Positions 25,924-33,148 of a stretch of DNA of 46,531 bases are shown piece by piece; the stretch's first letter is position 1; the number at the start of each line of letters is the position of its first letter. The position numbers were made by a program, and so were the translations under genes. Origin of the DNA: Gallionella sp. (GTDB lineage Bacteria; Pseudomonadota; Gammaproteobacteria; Burkholderiales; Gallionellaceae); assembly GCA_028714895.1 (NCBI GenBank), contig JAQTLM010000016.1, positions 1 to 46,531 of the forward strand, read 5' to 3'. The notes beneath the pieces are model-generated. The model made no database searches, was not told where the DNA came from, and saw only the letters and a program-made list of their open reading frames with translations.

Positions 25924-26535
25924 TTACATCAATACGCGAAGCACGGCAAAAAACAGGTAGATGCTGCCTAACAGCAACAGCCAGCCAACCCGTTGGGCAT
26001 GGCCCGCGACAAATCGTTCCACTTGGTCGCGCGGTATATCCAGCACCCTGGTGGCACGGCGCGAGGATATCCATTGATTGGCCGATTCTTCGATGCCGCG
26101 CAACATACTGGGGCGCAGCCACAGAGCCAAACCGACAAACAGCGCAACAGCGGCGCCGGACAGCGAGGCAAGCGCCAGGGCATCCAGCAATCCGTCCAGC
26201 AACCGGACAGGCACATAGCCGGACAGGCGTTGCAGGGCGCTTGCCTTGTTAAACAGCAGGCCAAAGTACACAAGAATGTAGCATGCGCCGAAGGTGATCA
26301 ACATACCCAGTGGGCGATGATATTGATAGGACCATTGCTCGATGCTAACGCTACGATCCAGCAATTGATCCAGATGGCGCGTGGAAATCCAGCGGTTTGC
26401 CACCCGGTTGACACGCGCCATGAGATGCGGCTTGAAGATGAGCAACAGGGAAACCGCGACGCCCATTAACGCGCCGATCAGCAAGAAAATGGCTAGGGAG
26501 CGCCACAAAATAATATTGACTGGGTTGGGCATCAT
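25924..26535 (-). CDS. Four-span membrane protein with internal duplication (unknown function)
   Basis: A 203-residue protein between the MshB-like prepilin and mshA. Four hydrophobic segments are visible (about 12-33, 73-93, 115-140, 180-202). The sequence is two similar halves. KPHLMARVNRVANRWISTRH in the first half resembles RPSMLRGIEESANQWISSRR in the second. Each is followed by a short LLDRS/VLDIP-type stretch, then basic residues (H-R or H-A-Q-R) before the next span. I do not recognise a named family. Its place suggests a role in, or control of, the pilus. The ANxWISxR motif is the best handle for searching. Confidence 0.8.
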   Translation of the reverse strand: MMPNPVNIILWRSLAIFLLIGALMGVAVSLLLIFKPHLMARVNRVANRWISTRHLDQLLDRSVSIEQWSYQYHRPLGMLITFGACYILVYFGLLFNKASALQRLSGYVPVRLLDGLLDALALASLSGAAVALFVGLALWLRPSMLRGIEESANQWISSRRATRVLDIPRDQVERFVAGHAQRVGWLLLLGSIYLFFAVLRVLM

Positions 26536-26580
26536 GCTGTCTAACCGATCAGATTAAATAATATATTCGTCATTGTAGGC

Positions 26581-27207
26581 TCAAAACCACGAATAAGGTT
26601 CGACTGGCTCAAACAGCGCACCGGTCAGCTCGGCGGGGGCGTCTTGCAACGACGACAGGCGCGAGGCTTCATGGTTTATGGCGACGTGAAAACGTATCCA
26701 TTTCTTGCCGCCTTTGCCCGGCTTGAAGTAATTGGCATTACGCACGACATAGATCAGGTCGCGTGTCCTGAGATCGAACACCCAGTTGCCGGACTCCACG
26801 GACAGCGGGGTAGGATTGTAAAATTCCCCGGCGTAATTGGGCGGCTTTTTCTGCAGCCAGTTCATCGGGTTGTCCTGCGCCAAGGCCGGCACATCGGACG
26901 GTTTGCCGCGCGTCAGGATCTGCCCGTATTGCATGGTTAGTGCGCTTTGTATCGCGCCCGCCACACCTTCCATGGCGGTCTTCTCGGCCTGTTCCTGATA
27001 GAACAGCACGCGATCCATGAACAAACCCATCATCACCACAACGATGATGATCACGACAATCAGCTCAATGAGGGTGAAACCTTTTGAGGATCGATAACCA
27101 GCCAGTTGATTGTCGTTCTTTGACAACCTAGCCATTCGACCAGGCGAGCAAACAACGCTCGCCAAGTCGCTGGTTATCGATCCTCGCTCCCCGATCCTGA
27201 TGTTCAT
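26581..27207 (-). CDS. MSHA-cluster prepilin (MshB/MshF position) with repeat-built leader
   Basis: A 208-residue class III-signal protein. The motif SSKG-FTLIELIVVIIIVVVMMG is at about 41-62, with cleavage after G43. The mature head has motifs NPMNWLQKKPPNYAGEFY and GNWVFDLRTRDLIYVVRN. ATG at 27207 is chosen for its ATGA overlap with the mshG stop. The resulting leader is 43 residues, encoded by AGGATCG-type repeat plus palindromic repeat C. Internal Met25 would give a 19-residue leader. The +1 to +20 region is normal, so the pilin should be processed if the long leader is tolerated. Position matches MshB (or MshF) of Vibrio; identity within that pair is uncertain. Confidence 0.82.
   Translation of the reverse strand: MNIRIGERGSITSDLASVVCSPGRMARLSKNDNQLAGYRSSKGFTLIELIVVIIIVVVMMGLFMDRVLFYQEQAEKTAMEGVAGAIQSALTMQYGQILTRGKPSDVPALAQDNPMNWLQKKPPNYAGEFYNPTPLSVESGNWVFDLRTRDLIYVVRNANYFKPGKGGKKWIRFHVAINHEASRLSSLQDAPAELTGALFEPVEPYSWF
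27094..27177. repeat. Palindromic repeat C: two copies head to head in a prepilin leader
   Basis: One copy reads from 27177 on the minus strand (ATAACCAGCGACTTGG, stem GGCGAGC/GCTCGCC). The second reads from 27094 on the plus strand (ATAACCAGCCAGTTG, stem TTGTC/GACAA). They share the central CTAGCCATTCGA. The outer ends GAGGATCGATAACCAGC and its complement are a perfect inverted repeat. The whole is open in the prepilin frame, encoding SITSDLASVVCSPGRMA and following residues. Confidence 0.9.
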
Positions 27208-28448
27208 CGGTGCATCGCTGCTTTGCCGAGATCCCACATCGGCAGGAATACGCCGAGCGCCAGGATCAGCACCATGATGCCGAGTGCCACAATCAGGATG
27301 GGTTCGATTTTCGAGCTGAGGGTGGCGACTTCGTATTTGACTTCACGCTCGTACATTTCCGCGACCTCGAACATCATGCCATCCATGTCGCCGGTTTCTT
27401 CGCCGACGGCGATCATCTGCAATACCACCGGATTAAATACGCCGGCAGTGGCCGCGGTGCGCAGAATGCTCTCGCCACGCTCCACACCTTCGCGCATCTG
27501 TTCGATGCGGCTGCGCATGAATTCGTTATCCACTACCATGCCGACCACATTCATCCCTTGCAGGACCGGCATGCCGCTCTTGAAGGAAAGCGCCATGCTG
27601 CGCGCAAAACGCGACAATGCGGCCTTGAGAATGATGGGCCCGACAATCGGCAATTTGAATTTGTATCTGTCCCACTTGTAGCGTCCATCCACAGTGTTGA
27701 TATAAAAACGAAAGCCCATCACTACACCGATCAATATCGCCAGCATCAGCAGCCAGTAATTCACCATAAAACCGGAAAAACCGATCAGCATTTTGGTGAT
27801 GGTCGGCAACTCGGCATGGAAACCCGCATAGACCTTGGCGAAAGCGGGAATTACAAACAGATTGATGATGACGATGGCGATCACCATGGCGATGATCACA
27901 AAGCTGGGGTAGCGCATCGCGGTCTTGATGCGTTCGCGCATGTCGCGCTCAAATTCAAGGTAGTCATACAGGCGGATGAAAGTTTCGTCCAGCATGCCGG
28001 TCATTTCGCCCACCTGCACCATGCTCACGTAGAACGGCGAAAAAACCTTGGGATGGCGGCGCATTGCCGTGCTGAGTTCGCGTCCGCTGTCCAGGCTCTC
28101 GCGCAAGTCCTGGATCATTGCCGCAAAGACCGGGTTTTGCGTAGATTCCTGCAAGCCAGCCAGCGCGCGCATGATGGGCACACCTGCCTTGAGCAGGGTG
28201 TACATCTGGCGGCTAAACAGCAGCAAATCCATCGGGGTGATGGGTTTCTCGGTGAACAGCCGTTTTAACCAGTCCGGCTTGCCCGCCAAGCTGCCGGCGA
28301 TGCCGCGGAACGGCGTGATCTCAATCGGCGTAATGCCGTTTTTCACGAGCTTGTCGGCGATCGCGCCGCTGTCATCGCCGTCCAGTGTACCTTCCACCAG
28401 GTCGCCGCGCCCATTGCGTCCCTTATAGGCGAAAACGCCCATCGTCAA
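27204..28448 (-). CDS. mshG: MSHA platform protein MshG (PilC/GspF family)
   Basis: A 414-residue polytopic inner-membrane protein with an N-terminal segment (MGVFAYKGRNGRGDLVEGTL) and two T2SSF repeats, each ending in a hydrophobic span. It includes LLLFSRQMYTLLKAGVPI and the second-repeat signature LQMIAVGEETGDMDGMMFEVAEMYE. It is the rotor-like platform turned by MshE. It overlaps mshE and the prepilin gene by ATGA each. Length and motifs are normal. Confidence 0.95.
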   Translation of the reverse strand: MTMGVFAYKGRNGRGDLVEGTLDGDDSGAIADKLVKNGITPIEITPFRGIAGSLAGKPDWLKRLFTEKPITPMDLLLFSRQMYTLLKAGVPIMRALAGLQESTQNPVFAAMIQDLRESLDSGRELSTAMRRHPKVFSPFYVSMVQVGEMTGMLDETFIRLYDYLEFERDMRERIKTAMRYPSFVIIAMVIAIVIINLFVIPAFAKVYAGFHAELPTITKMLIGFSGFMVNYWLLMLAILIGVVMGFRFYINTVDGRYKWDRYKFKLPIVGPIILKAALSRFARSMALSFKSGMPVLQGMNVVGMVVDNEFMRSRIEQMREGVERGESILRTAATAGVFNPVVLQMIAVGEETGDMDGMMFEVAEMYEREVKYEVATLSSKIEPILIVALGIMVLILALGVFLPMWDLGKAAMHR

Positions 28449-30148
28449 TCTTCCACTTGGTTGCTGATGCGCATCACCTCGGCGACCGTGGTGTTGCCTT
28501 GCTTCAATTGCTCCATGGCGTGATCAAGGATGGTTTTGCCGCGCATATGCTGGCGCGCCACCTGCATGAAGTGGGTGGGGCTCTCATGTGCTGCGGCCTC
28601 GACCATCTCGCGCCCCATCTCCAACATTTCATACACGCCCATACGGCCGCGATAACCGGTGCCGTTGCAATGCGAGCAACCCCGCCCGTGCAGCAAGCCC
28701 CCACATTGCTCTGGCGGTACGCCTTCGGTCTTCAACCACTCGCTTTCCTGCGGTGTGGGAATATGCGCTTCGCTACAGCTTCCGCAGACGCGTCGCAACA
28801 ATCGCTGCGCGATGATGACCTGCACCGATGAAGCCACCATGAAACGCGGCGTGCCCATATCCACGAGGCGGAACAGCGTGCCGGCGGCATCGCGGGTGTG
28901 CAGGGTGGAAAATACCAGGTGGCCGGTCATTGCGGCGCGCAGGCCGATTTGCGCGGTTTCTGCATCGCGCATTTCGCCGACCAGGATCACGTCCGGGTCT
29001 TGCCGCAACGCGGAACGCAATATGCGCGAAAAGGTCAGGTCGATTTTCTCGTTCACCTGCACCTGATTGATGCCGGGCAAACGGTATTCCACCGGGTCTT
29101 CCACGGTGATGATCTTCTGCTCGATGGTGTTGATTTCGGCCAGCGCGGCATACAGCGTGGTGGTCTTGCCGCTGCCGGTCGGGCCGGTTACCAGCACCAT
29201 GCCGTTGCTGCGCCGGATGATTTCGCGGAAGTGCTTCAGCATTTCGGCAGGCATCCCCAACTTGTCCAGGCCGATCATGCCGCCCTCCTGGCGCAGCAAA
29301 CGCATCACCACCGCCTCGCCGTATTGCGTGGGGCAGGTGGCAATACGCACATCCACACCTTGTTCGCGCACTCGCACATGGAAGCGCCCATCCTGCGGCA
29401 AGCGTTTTTCGGAAATATCCAGGCCGGACATCAGCTTGAGGCGCAACACCAGCGCGGGAGCGATCTTGTTATCGGCTTCCATTTGCAGGTGCAGCAAGCC
29501 ATCGATGCGGAAGCGGATCATCAGGCGGCCTTCCTGCGGTTCGATATGAATGTCCGATGCATGTATCTGCGTGGCATCGTCAAACATGGTCTGCAGCAGC
29601 TTGACCACCGGAGCCTCTTCGGTGCCGGCGGTAGCGGTCAGCGCGCCAAAATCCACATAGGTGTCGCCCAGATCTTCGCTGAGCTCGCGCGCCAGTCCGG
29701 TGATTTCTTCGGTGCGCCGGTAGCCCCGGTCGATACTTTCCAGTAACTGCCCTTCGGTAACCACCGCCACGTCAATGTCACGCTTGACGATGCGCGCTAT
29801 TTCATCGAAAGCCAACAAATCGGTCGGATCGGCCATGCCGATCAGCAACATGCCATTGCGCTCCTCCAGCGCAATCGCGCGAAAACGCCGCGCCTGATTT
29901 TCCGGCAGCAGCCGAACCTGCTCGGGATTGATGTTGTAGTACTTAAGATTGATATAGGGAATGTTGAGTTGCTTGGCGAGCGCCTCGGAGATCTGCTCCT
30001 CAGTGACGAAGGCATTGTCCGCCAGCACGCGCCCCAGCTTGCGCCCGCTGCGTTTTTGCTGCTCAAGCGCGAACTTGAGCTGGTCTTGTGATATGAGCTT
30101 CTGCTGAACCAGCAAATCGCCCAAGCGAACTTTCTCCGGACGCGCCAT
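28445..30148 (-). CDS. mshE: MSHA extension ATPase MshE with c-di-GMP-binding MshEN domain
   Basis: A 567-residue PilB/GspE-type hexameric ATPase. The N-terminus carries two 24-residue MshEN motifs: residues 8-31 (starting RLGDLLVQQKLIS) and 37-60 (starting KLGRVLADNAFVT), separated by exactly five residues, the spacing known for c-di-GMP binding in Vibrio MshE. Walker A GPTGSGKTT is at 322-330, Walker B DPDVILVGEMRD at 385-394, and a zinc-type Cys set at C455, C458, C491, C494. MshEN binding of c-di-GMP drives pilus extension, so adhesion here is probably controlled by that messenger. It is the first gene of the block, with GGGAG before ATG. Confidence 0.95.
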   Translation of the reverse strand: MARPEKVRLGDLLVQQKLISQDQLKFALEQQKRSGRKLGRVLADNAFVTEEQISEALAKQLNIPYINLKYYNINPEQVRLLPENQARRFRAIALEERNGMLLIGMADPTDLLAFDEIARIVKRDIDVAVVTEGQLLESIDRGYRRTEEITGLARELSEDLGDTYVDFGALTATAGTEEAPVVKLLQTMFDDATQIHASDIHIEPQEGRLMIRFRIDGLLHLQMEADNKIAPALVLRLKLMSGLDISEKRLPQDGRFHVRVREQGVDVRIATCPTQYGEAVVMRLLRQEGGMIGLDKLGMPAEMLKHFREIIRRSNGMVLVTGPTGSGKTTTLYAALAEINTIEQKIITVEDPVEYRLPGINQVQVNEKIDLTFSRILRSALRQDPDVILVGEMRDAETAQIGLRAAMTGHLVFSTLHTRDAAGTLFRLVDMGTPRFMVASSVQVIIAQRLLRRVCGSCSEAHIPTPQESEWLKTEGVPPEQCGGLLHGRGCSHCNGTGYRGRMGVYEMLEMGREMVEAAAHESPTHFMQVARQHMRGKTILDHAMEQLKQGNTTVAEVMRISNQVED

Positions 30149-30192
30149 AATTCTTCTCCCAGAATATTTTTATTGCGAGCTAACCTTGATGA

Positions 30193-30227
30193 GTCAGGAA
30201 GTTAGCCGTTTTTCCTGACACTGACAA
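30193..30227 (-). promoter_or_regulatory. Candidate mshE promoter with embedded inverted repeat
   Basis: On the minus strand TTGTCA (30222-30227) and TAACTT (30199-30204) are 17 bp apart, the same layout as upstream of mshI. An inverted repeat GTCAGGAA-N11-TTCCTGAC (30193-30200 and 30212-30219) covers part of the -10 box and the spacer, where a repressor would block polymerase. The mshE ATG is about 50 bp downstream. trmL diverges on the other side. Confidence 0.5.
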
Positions 30228-30246
30228 GCTTTGCCGGATATTTTTC

Positions 30247-30720
30247 ATGTTTCATGTGATTTTGTATCAACCGGAAATTCCGCCGAACACCGGCAATATC
30301 ATCCGCCTGTGCGCCAACACCGGCTGCCAGTTGCATTTGATCAGACCGCTCGGCTTCACGCTGGAAGACAAGCAACTCGTTCGTGCCGGGCTGGATTATC
30401 ACGAGTTCGCGGCATTGCGCGTGTATAACACTTTGCCGGATTGCCTGTCGGCATTCGATCCGGCACGCGTTTTTGCGCTGACCACCAAAGGTTCGCAGCC
30501 ATTTCACGCGACCCGTTACCAGACCGGGGACGCATTTTTGTTCGGACCGGAAAGCCGCGGTCTGCCCGCCGGGGTGCTGGGTCAATTCGATACCGGACAT
30601 CGTGTGCGCCTGCCGATGCTGCCACACAGCCGCAGCCTGAATTTATCGAACACGGTGGCCGTGGCGGTGTTTGAGGCGTGGCGGCAATGCGGGTTTACAG
30701 GATCGAGGAGCGGGGATTGA
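30247..30720 (+). CDS. trmL: tRNA (cytidine/uridine-34-2'-O)-methyltransferase TrmL
   Basis: A 157-residue SPOUT methyltransferase that 2'-O-methylates the wobble base of tRNA-Leu. Family blocks are EIPPNTGNIIRLCANTG near the N-terminus, FGPESRGLPAGVL, and the knot LPMLPHSRSLNLSNTVAVAVFEA. The last seven residues (about TGSRSGD) and the stop are encoded by the left arm of a 143-bp palindromic element, so the native C-terminus may have been replaced. trmL diverges from mshE and converges on gpsA. In many relatives it neighbours gpsA, secB and grxC. Confidence 0.95.
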   Translation: MFHVILYQPEIPPNTGNIIRLCANTGCQLHLIRPLGFTLEDKQLVRAGLDYHEFAALRVYNTLPDCLSAFDPARVFALTTKGSQPFHATRYQTGDAFLFGPESRGLPAGVLGQFDTGHRVRLPMLPHSRSLNLSNTVAVAVFEAWRQCGFTGSRSGD

Positions 30721-30841
30721 TAACCAGCGACTTGGTGAGCGCTGTTTGCTCGCCTAGTCGAATGGCTAGGGTTTCCATCAGGATCGAGTGAAAAGCGTAG
30801 GAGTGGTTTTGCTCGATCCTCAATCCCCGCTCCTCGATCCT
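30699..30841. repeat. Compound palindromic element between trmL and gpsA (contains repeat D)
   Basis: Perfect 22-bp inverted arms lie at 30699-30720 and 30820-30841, each built of AGGATCGAGGAGCGGGG then ATTGA. They enclose repeat copy D (30720-30779: ATAACCAGCGACTTGG, stem GGTGAGC/GCTCGCC, TAGTCGAATGGCTAGG). The left arm supplies the trmL TGA; the right arm supplies two bases of the gpsA TAG. D and its left arm match the composite in the prepilin leader at 27094-27204 with few differences. It probably also separates the convergent transcripts. Confidence 0.92.
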
Positions 30842-31946
30842 AATCAAATTCCAGATTCGGTGTGCGGTTCAATAATTCGGCGACGATTTCCGCAACGGGA
30901 ATATGCTCGTAAAGAATGCGGTAGACGGCCTCGCAAATCGGCATTGCAACGCCCAGACGTTGCGCAAGGCGATGCACTTCGCGTACCGTGTAAACACCTT
31001 CGGCAACGTGCCCGAGCCTGCGCAATATCTCCGCCAAGTCGTGCTGCTGAGCCAGCAGCAGGCCGACCTGGCGATTGCGCGACAAATCGCCGGTGCAAGT
31101 GAGAATCAAGTCACCCGCACCGGACAAGCCGCCCAGCGTTTCGGGACGTCCGCCGAGCTTCAGTCCGAGCCGGGTAATCTCGGCCAAGCCGCGCGTCAAC
31201 AAGGCGGCGCGCGCGTTATAGCCCAGCCCCATGCCGTCGCAAATGCCTGCGGCGATTGCCATCACATTTTTCACCGCACCGCCGACTTCCACGCCAATCA
31301 CATCGTTGCTGGCATAAATGCGCAAACGCGCATGATGCAGGGCTTGTGCCGTGCAGTATGCAAACTCCTCGTCAGCGGAAGCGAGCGTCAATGCGGCAGG
31401 CAGGCCGCGCGCGACTTCTTGCGCGAAACTGGGGCCGGACAACACGCCGCGACGGAATCCTTCCGGCAATATTTCAGCGGCCACCTGATGCGGCAACAGC
31501 GAAGTTTCCGCTTCGAAACCCTTGCATACCCACACCACACCCGGGCATTTTACAATGCCTTTCTCGTTTGTCCTTTCTCCCGCTTGCGGGATAACCAGCG
31601 GCTTGGCTGCGGTCGTTTGCAGCCTAGTCGAATGGCTAGTTGTTTCACCCAGAGAGTTAGAGAGAGGGAAGCGGCTGGCAAGCTGTTGCAGCGTCGCCCG
31701 CAACGCAGCGGCGGGTACAGCAATGATCGCCAATTCAACTTCGCCCAATGCAGCGGAAAAATCCGCGCTCAGCTCGAGATTGTCAGACAGCGGAATATCC
31801 GGAAGATAGCGCTGGTTGCGGCGCGTGGCGCGCATCGCCTCGATTTGTGCGGTATCGCGCGCCCACAGCGTAACGCGATGGCCGGCGGACAGGCTGATGG
31901 CAAGCGCAGTTCCCCATGCCCCTGCACCGATGACGGTAATGTTCAT
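30840..31946 (-). CDS. gpsA: Glycerol-3-phosphate dehydrogenase with 44-residue repeat insertion
   Basis: NAD(P)-dependent reduction of DHAP to sn-glycerol-3-phosphate for phospholipid synthesis. The Rossmann motif GAGAWGTALA is at residues 8-17, the catalytic lysine in GGAVKNVMAIAAG, and GPSFAQEVARGLP follows. The protein has 368 residues against about 330 usual. The extra block is residues 93-136, between the helix ending LQQLASR and the strand VVWVCKGFE. Its middle is encoded by palindromic repeat E, read as ETTSHSTRLQTTAAKPLVI. The ATG (31946) lies six bases from a MITE-like element; the nearest AGAGG is too far for an ideal ribosome site. The site is a surface loop, so activity may survive. 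Confidence 0.94.
   Translation of the reverse strand: MNITVIGAGAWGTALAISLSAGHRVTLWARDTAQIEAMRATRRNQRYLPDIPLSDNLELSADFSAALGEVELAIIAVPAAALRATLQQLASRFPLSNSLGETTSHSTRLQTTAAKPLVIPQAGERTNEKGIVKCPGVVWVCKGFEAETSLLPHQVAAEILPEGFRRGVLSGPSFAQEVARGLPAALTLASADEEFAYCTAQALHHARLRIYASNDVIGVEVGGAVKNVMAIAAGICDGMGLGYNARAALLTRGLAEITRLGLKLGGRPETLGGLSGAGDLILTCTGDLSRNRQVGLLLAQQHDLAEILRRLGHVAEGVYTVREVHRLAQRLGVAMPICEAVYRILYEHIPVAEIVAELLNRTPNLEFD
31591..31649 (+). repeat. Palindromic repeat copy E, in frame inside gpsA
   Basis: ATAACCAGCGGCTTGG, stem GGCTGC, loop, GCAGCC, TAGTCGAATGGCTAGTTG. The stem differs from copies A and D but stays paired. It is read in gpsA from the opposite strand relative to the bioD copy, so the element is open in frames of both strands. 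Confidence 0.9.
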
Positions 31947-31952
31947 TTTTGT

Positions 31953-32194
31953 AGGGTGCCTCTAAAAATTCAGAGTTCGCCCAAATGCAAGGCGCGGGAA
32001 AAATTTCGCCGCGCCGCATATGGATAATATGTAAGCAAGAAATTTTTTCCGTAACGCAGCATAACCAGCCACTTGATTGCCGTTTTTTGGCAACTTAGTG
32101 GAATGGCTAGTAGTTCCATCAGTTGGGATGAAGTGGGGTAAGCAGGCAATCCGCAAAGCGGATGCTCGCAAATCTGAGTTTTTAGAGGCACCCT
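31953..32194. mobile_element. MITE-like element between gpsA and the secB operon
   Basis: A 242-bp segment bounded by 22-bp terminal inverted repeats with one mismatch (31953-31974 and 32173-32194), starting AGGGTGCCTCTAAAAA. It has no transposase frame. Inside are an AT-rich inverted repeat (GGAAAAATTTC and GAAATTTTTTCC, about 31999-32050) and palindromic repeat copy F. No clear target-site duplication is visible. It fills the whole space between the gpsA start and the stop of the SH3 gene. Confidence 0.85.
32061..32120 (+). repeat. Palindromic repeat copy F nested in the MITE-like element
   Basis: ATAACCAGCCACTTG, stem TTGCC, loop, GGCAA, TTAGTGGAATGGCTAG and TAGTTCCATC. The outer stem CCACT/AGTGG replaces the GACT/AGTC of other copies with pairing kept. 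Confidence 0.9.
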
Positions 32195-32665
32195 TCAGTC
32201 ACCCCAAACTTCGGTGCTGCGCACATAGCCGACATCCGTGTCTTGATGGCGCACCTTGACCCAGCCGGTGCCGGTTGATTCAAGGCGCTCCAATGCCACC
32301 TGCTGACGCACCTGAAACAAGCGCGCCGCGCCCGGATCAGGCGCGGCGCGCACATCCAGCAGCGGCGGCAGCGCAAACACATAGCGCTTGCTGCTCAATA
32401 CGCGCTTTTCCACCCAGTACAATCCGCCGGAACGGTCGCGCACCTTGACCCAATTATTCAGCGTGACAACCTGTTCGAAAGGCATGTAGCGATTCACCAC
32501 GAACAGTTTTTTCGCCTTGACCGAGGGCGCGTCATAAAGTATCGCGCTGCTCTCGCCGACCGACGCATAATCCACCGCGCATGCTGCGTTCACGCCGCAC
32601 AGCAGCCCGACCACAATAATTAACCGGGCCAGAGCCACCAGATGCGGGGGATTATGCGGTTTCAT
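32195..32665 (-). CDS. Exported bacterial SH3-domain protein
   Basis: A 156-residue secreted protein. The signal peptide (about 1-30) ends near NAACAVDYA. Two SH3b-like repeats follow: SAILYDAPSVKAKKLFVVNRYMPFEQVV...WVKVRDRSGGLYWVEK and LLDVRAAPDPGAARLFQVRQQVALERLESTGTGWVKVRHQDTDVGYV. Such domains bind peptidoglycan or peptides in the periplasm. The ATG overlaps the secB stop (TGATG), so it is translated with secB. In many Betaproteobacteria a gene like this sits between secB and gpsA. Its exact function is unknown. Confidence 0.83.
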   Translation of the reverse strand: MKPHNPPHLVALARLIIVVGLLCGVNAACAVDYASVGESSAILYDAPSVKAKKLFVVNRYMPFEQVVTLNNWVKVRDRSGGLYWVEKRVLSSKRYVFALPPLLDVRAAPDPGAARLFQVRQQVALERLESTGTGWVKVRHQDTDVGYVRSTEVWGD

Positions 32666-33132
32666 CAGTGGGTAGTAGTTGACGCGGCCTGCGCCTGCTC
32701 CTGCTTATGTTGCTGGTAGAGCATATCGAAGTTGACCGGGTTCAGCATCACCGGCGCAAAACCGGCGCGTACTGCAACATTGGAAACGACTTCGCGCAAA
32801 TACGGGAACAGAATGTTCGGGCACATCACCGCCAGCACTGACTCCATGTCCCCGCTGGGCAGATTGCTCAGGCGGAAGATGCCGGCCTGCTTGGCTTCGA
32901 TCAGGAACATCACCTTTTCGCCGACCTTGGCCGTTACTGTATTGGTAATCGTCACTTCGTACACATCTCCCTCAATCGTCGCGGTTTGAGTGCTCAATTG
33001 CACATCGATTTGCGGGGTTTCACGTTCCAGAAAAATCTCCGGCGCGTGCGGGATCTCCAGCGAGAGATCCTTCACGTAGATTTTTTCTATGTTGAATGAG
33101 GGTTGATTGTTTTCTTGAGCTGCTGCAGTCAT
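32665..33132 (-). CDS. secB: Protein-export chaperone SecB
   Basis: A 155-residue SecB. The N-terminus FNIEKIYVKDLSLEIPHAPEIF and the core CPNILFPYLREVVSNVAVRAGFAPVMLNPVNFDMLY are diagnostic. It forms a tetramer that keeps preproteins unfolded and passes them to SecA. The gene follows grxC by 16 bp and overlaps the SH3 gene by one base. The order rhodanese-grxC-secB-gpsA is conserved in many Proteobacteria. Confidence 0.97.
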   Translation of the reverse strand: MTAAAQENNQPSFNIEKIYVKDLSLEIPHAPEIFLERETPQIDVQLSTQTATIEGDVYEVTITNTVTAKVGEKVMFLIEAKQAGIFRLSNLPSGDMESVLAVMCPNILFPYLREVVSNVAVRAGFAPVMLNPVNFDMLYQQHKQEQAQAASTTTH

Positions 33133-33148
33133 GTTTCTTCCTCTAAAG

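Noticed and set aside
4736..32120. The 59-60 bp repeats as integron attC sites
   Set aside because: Size and hairpin form are suggestive, but there are no paired GTTRRRY and RYYYAAC core sites at the ends, no integrase gene and no cassette arrangement.
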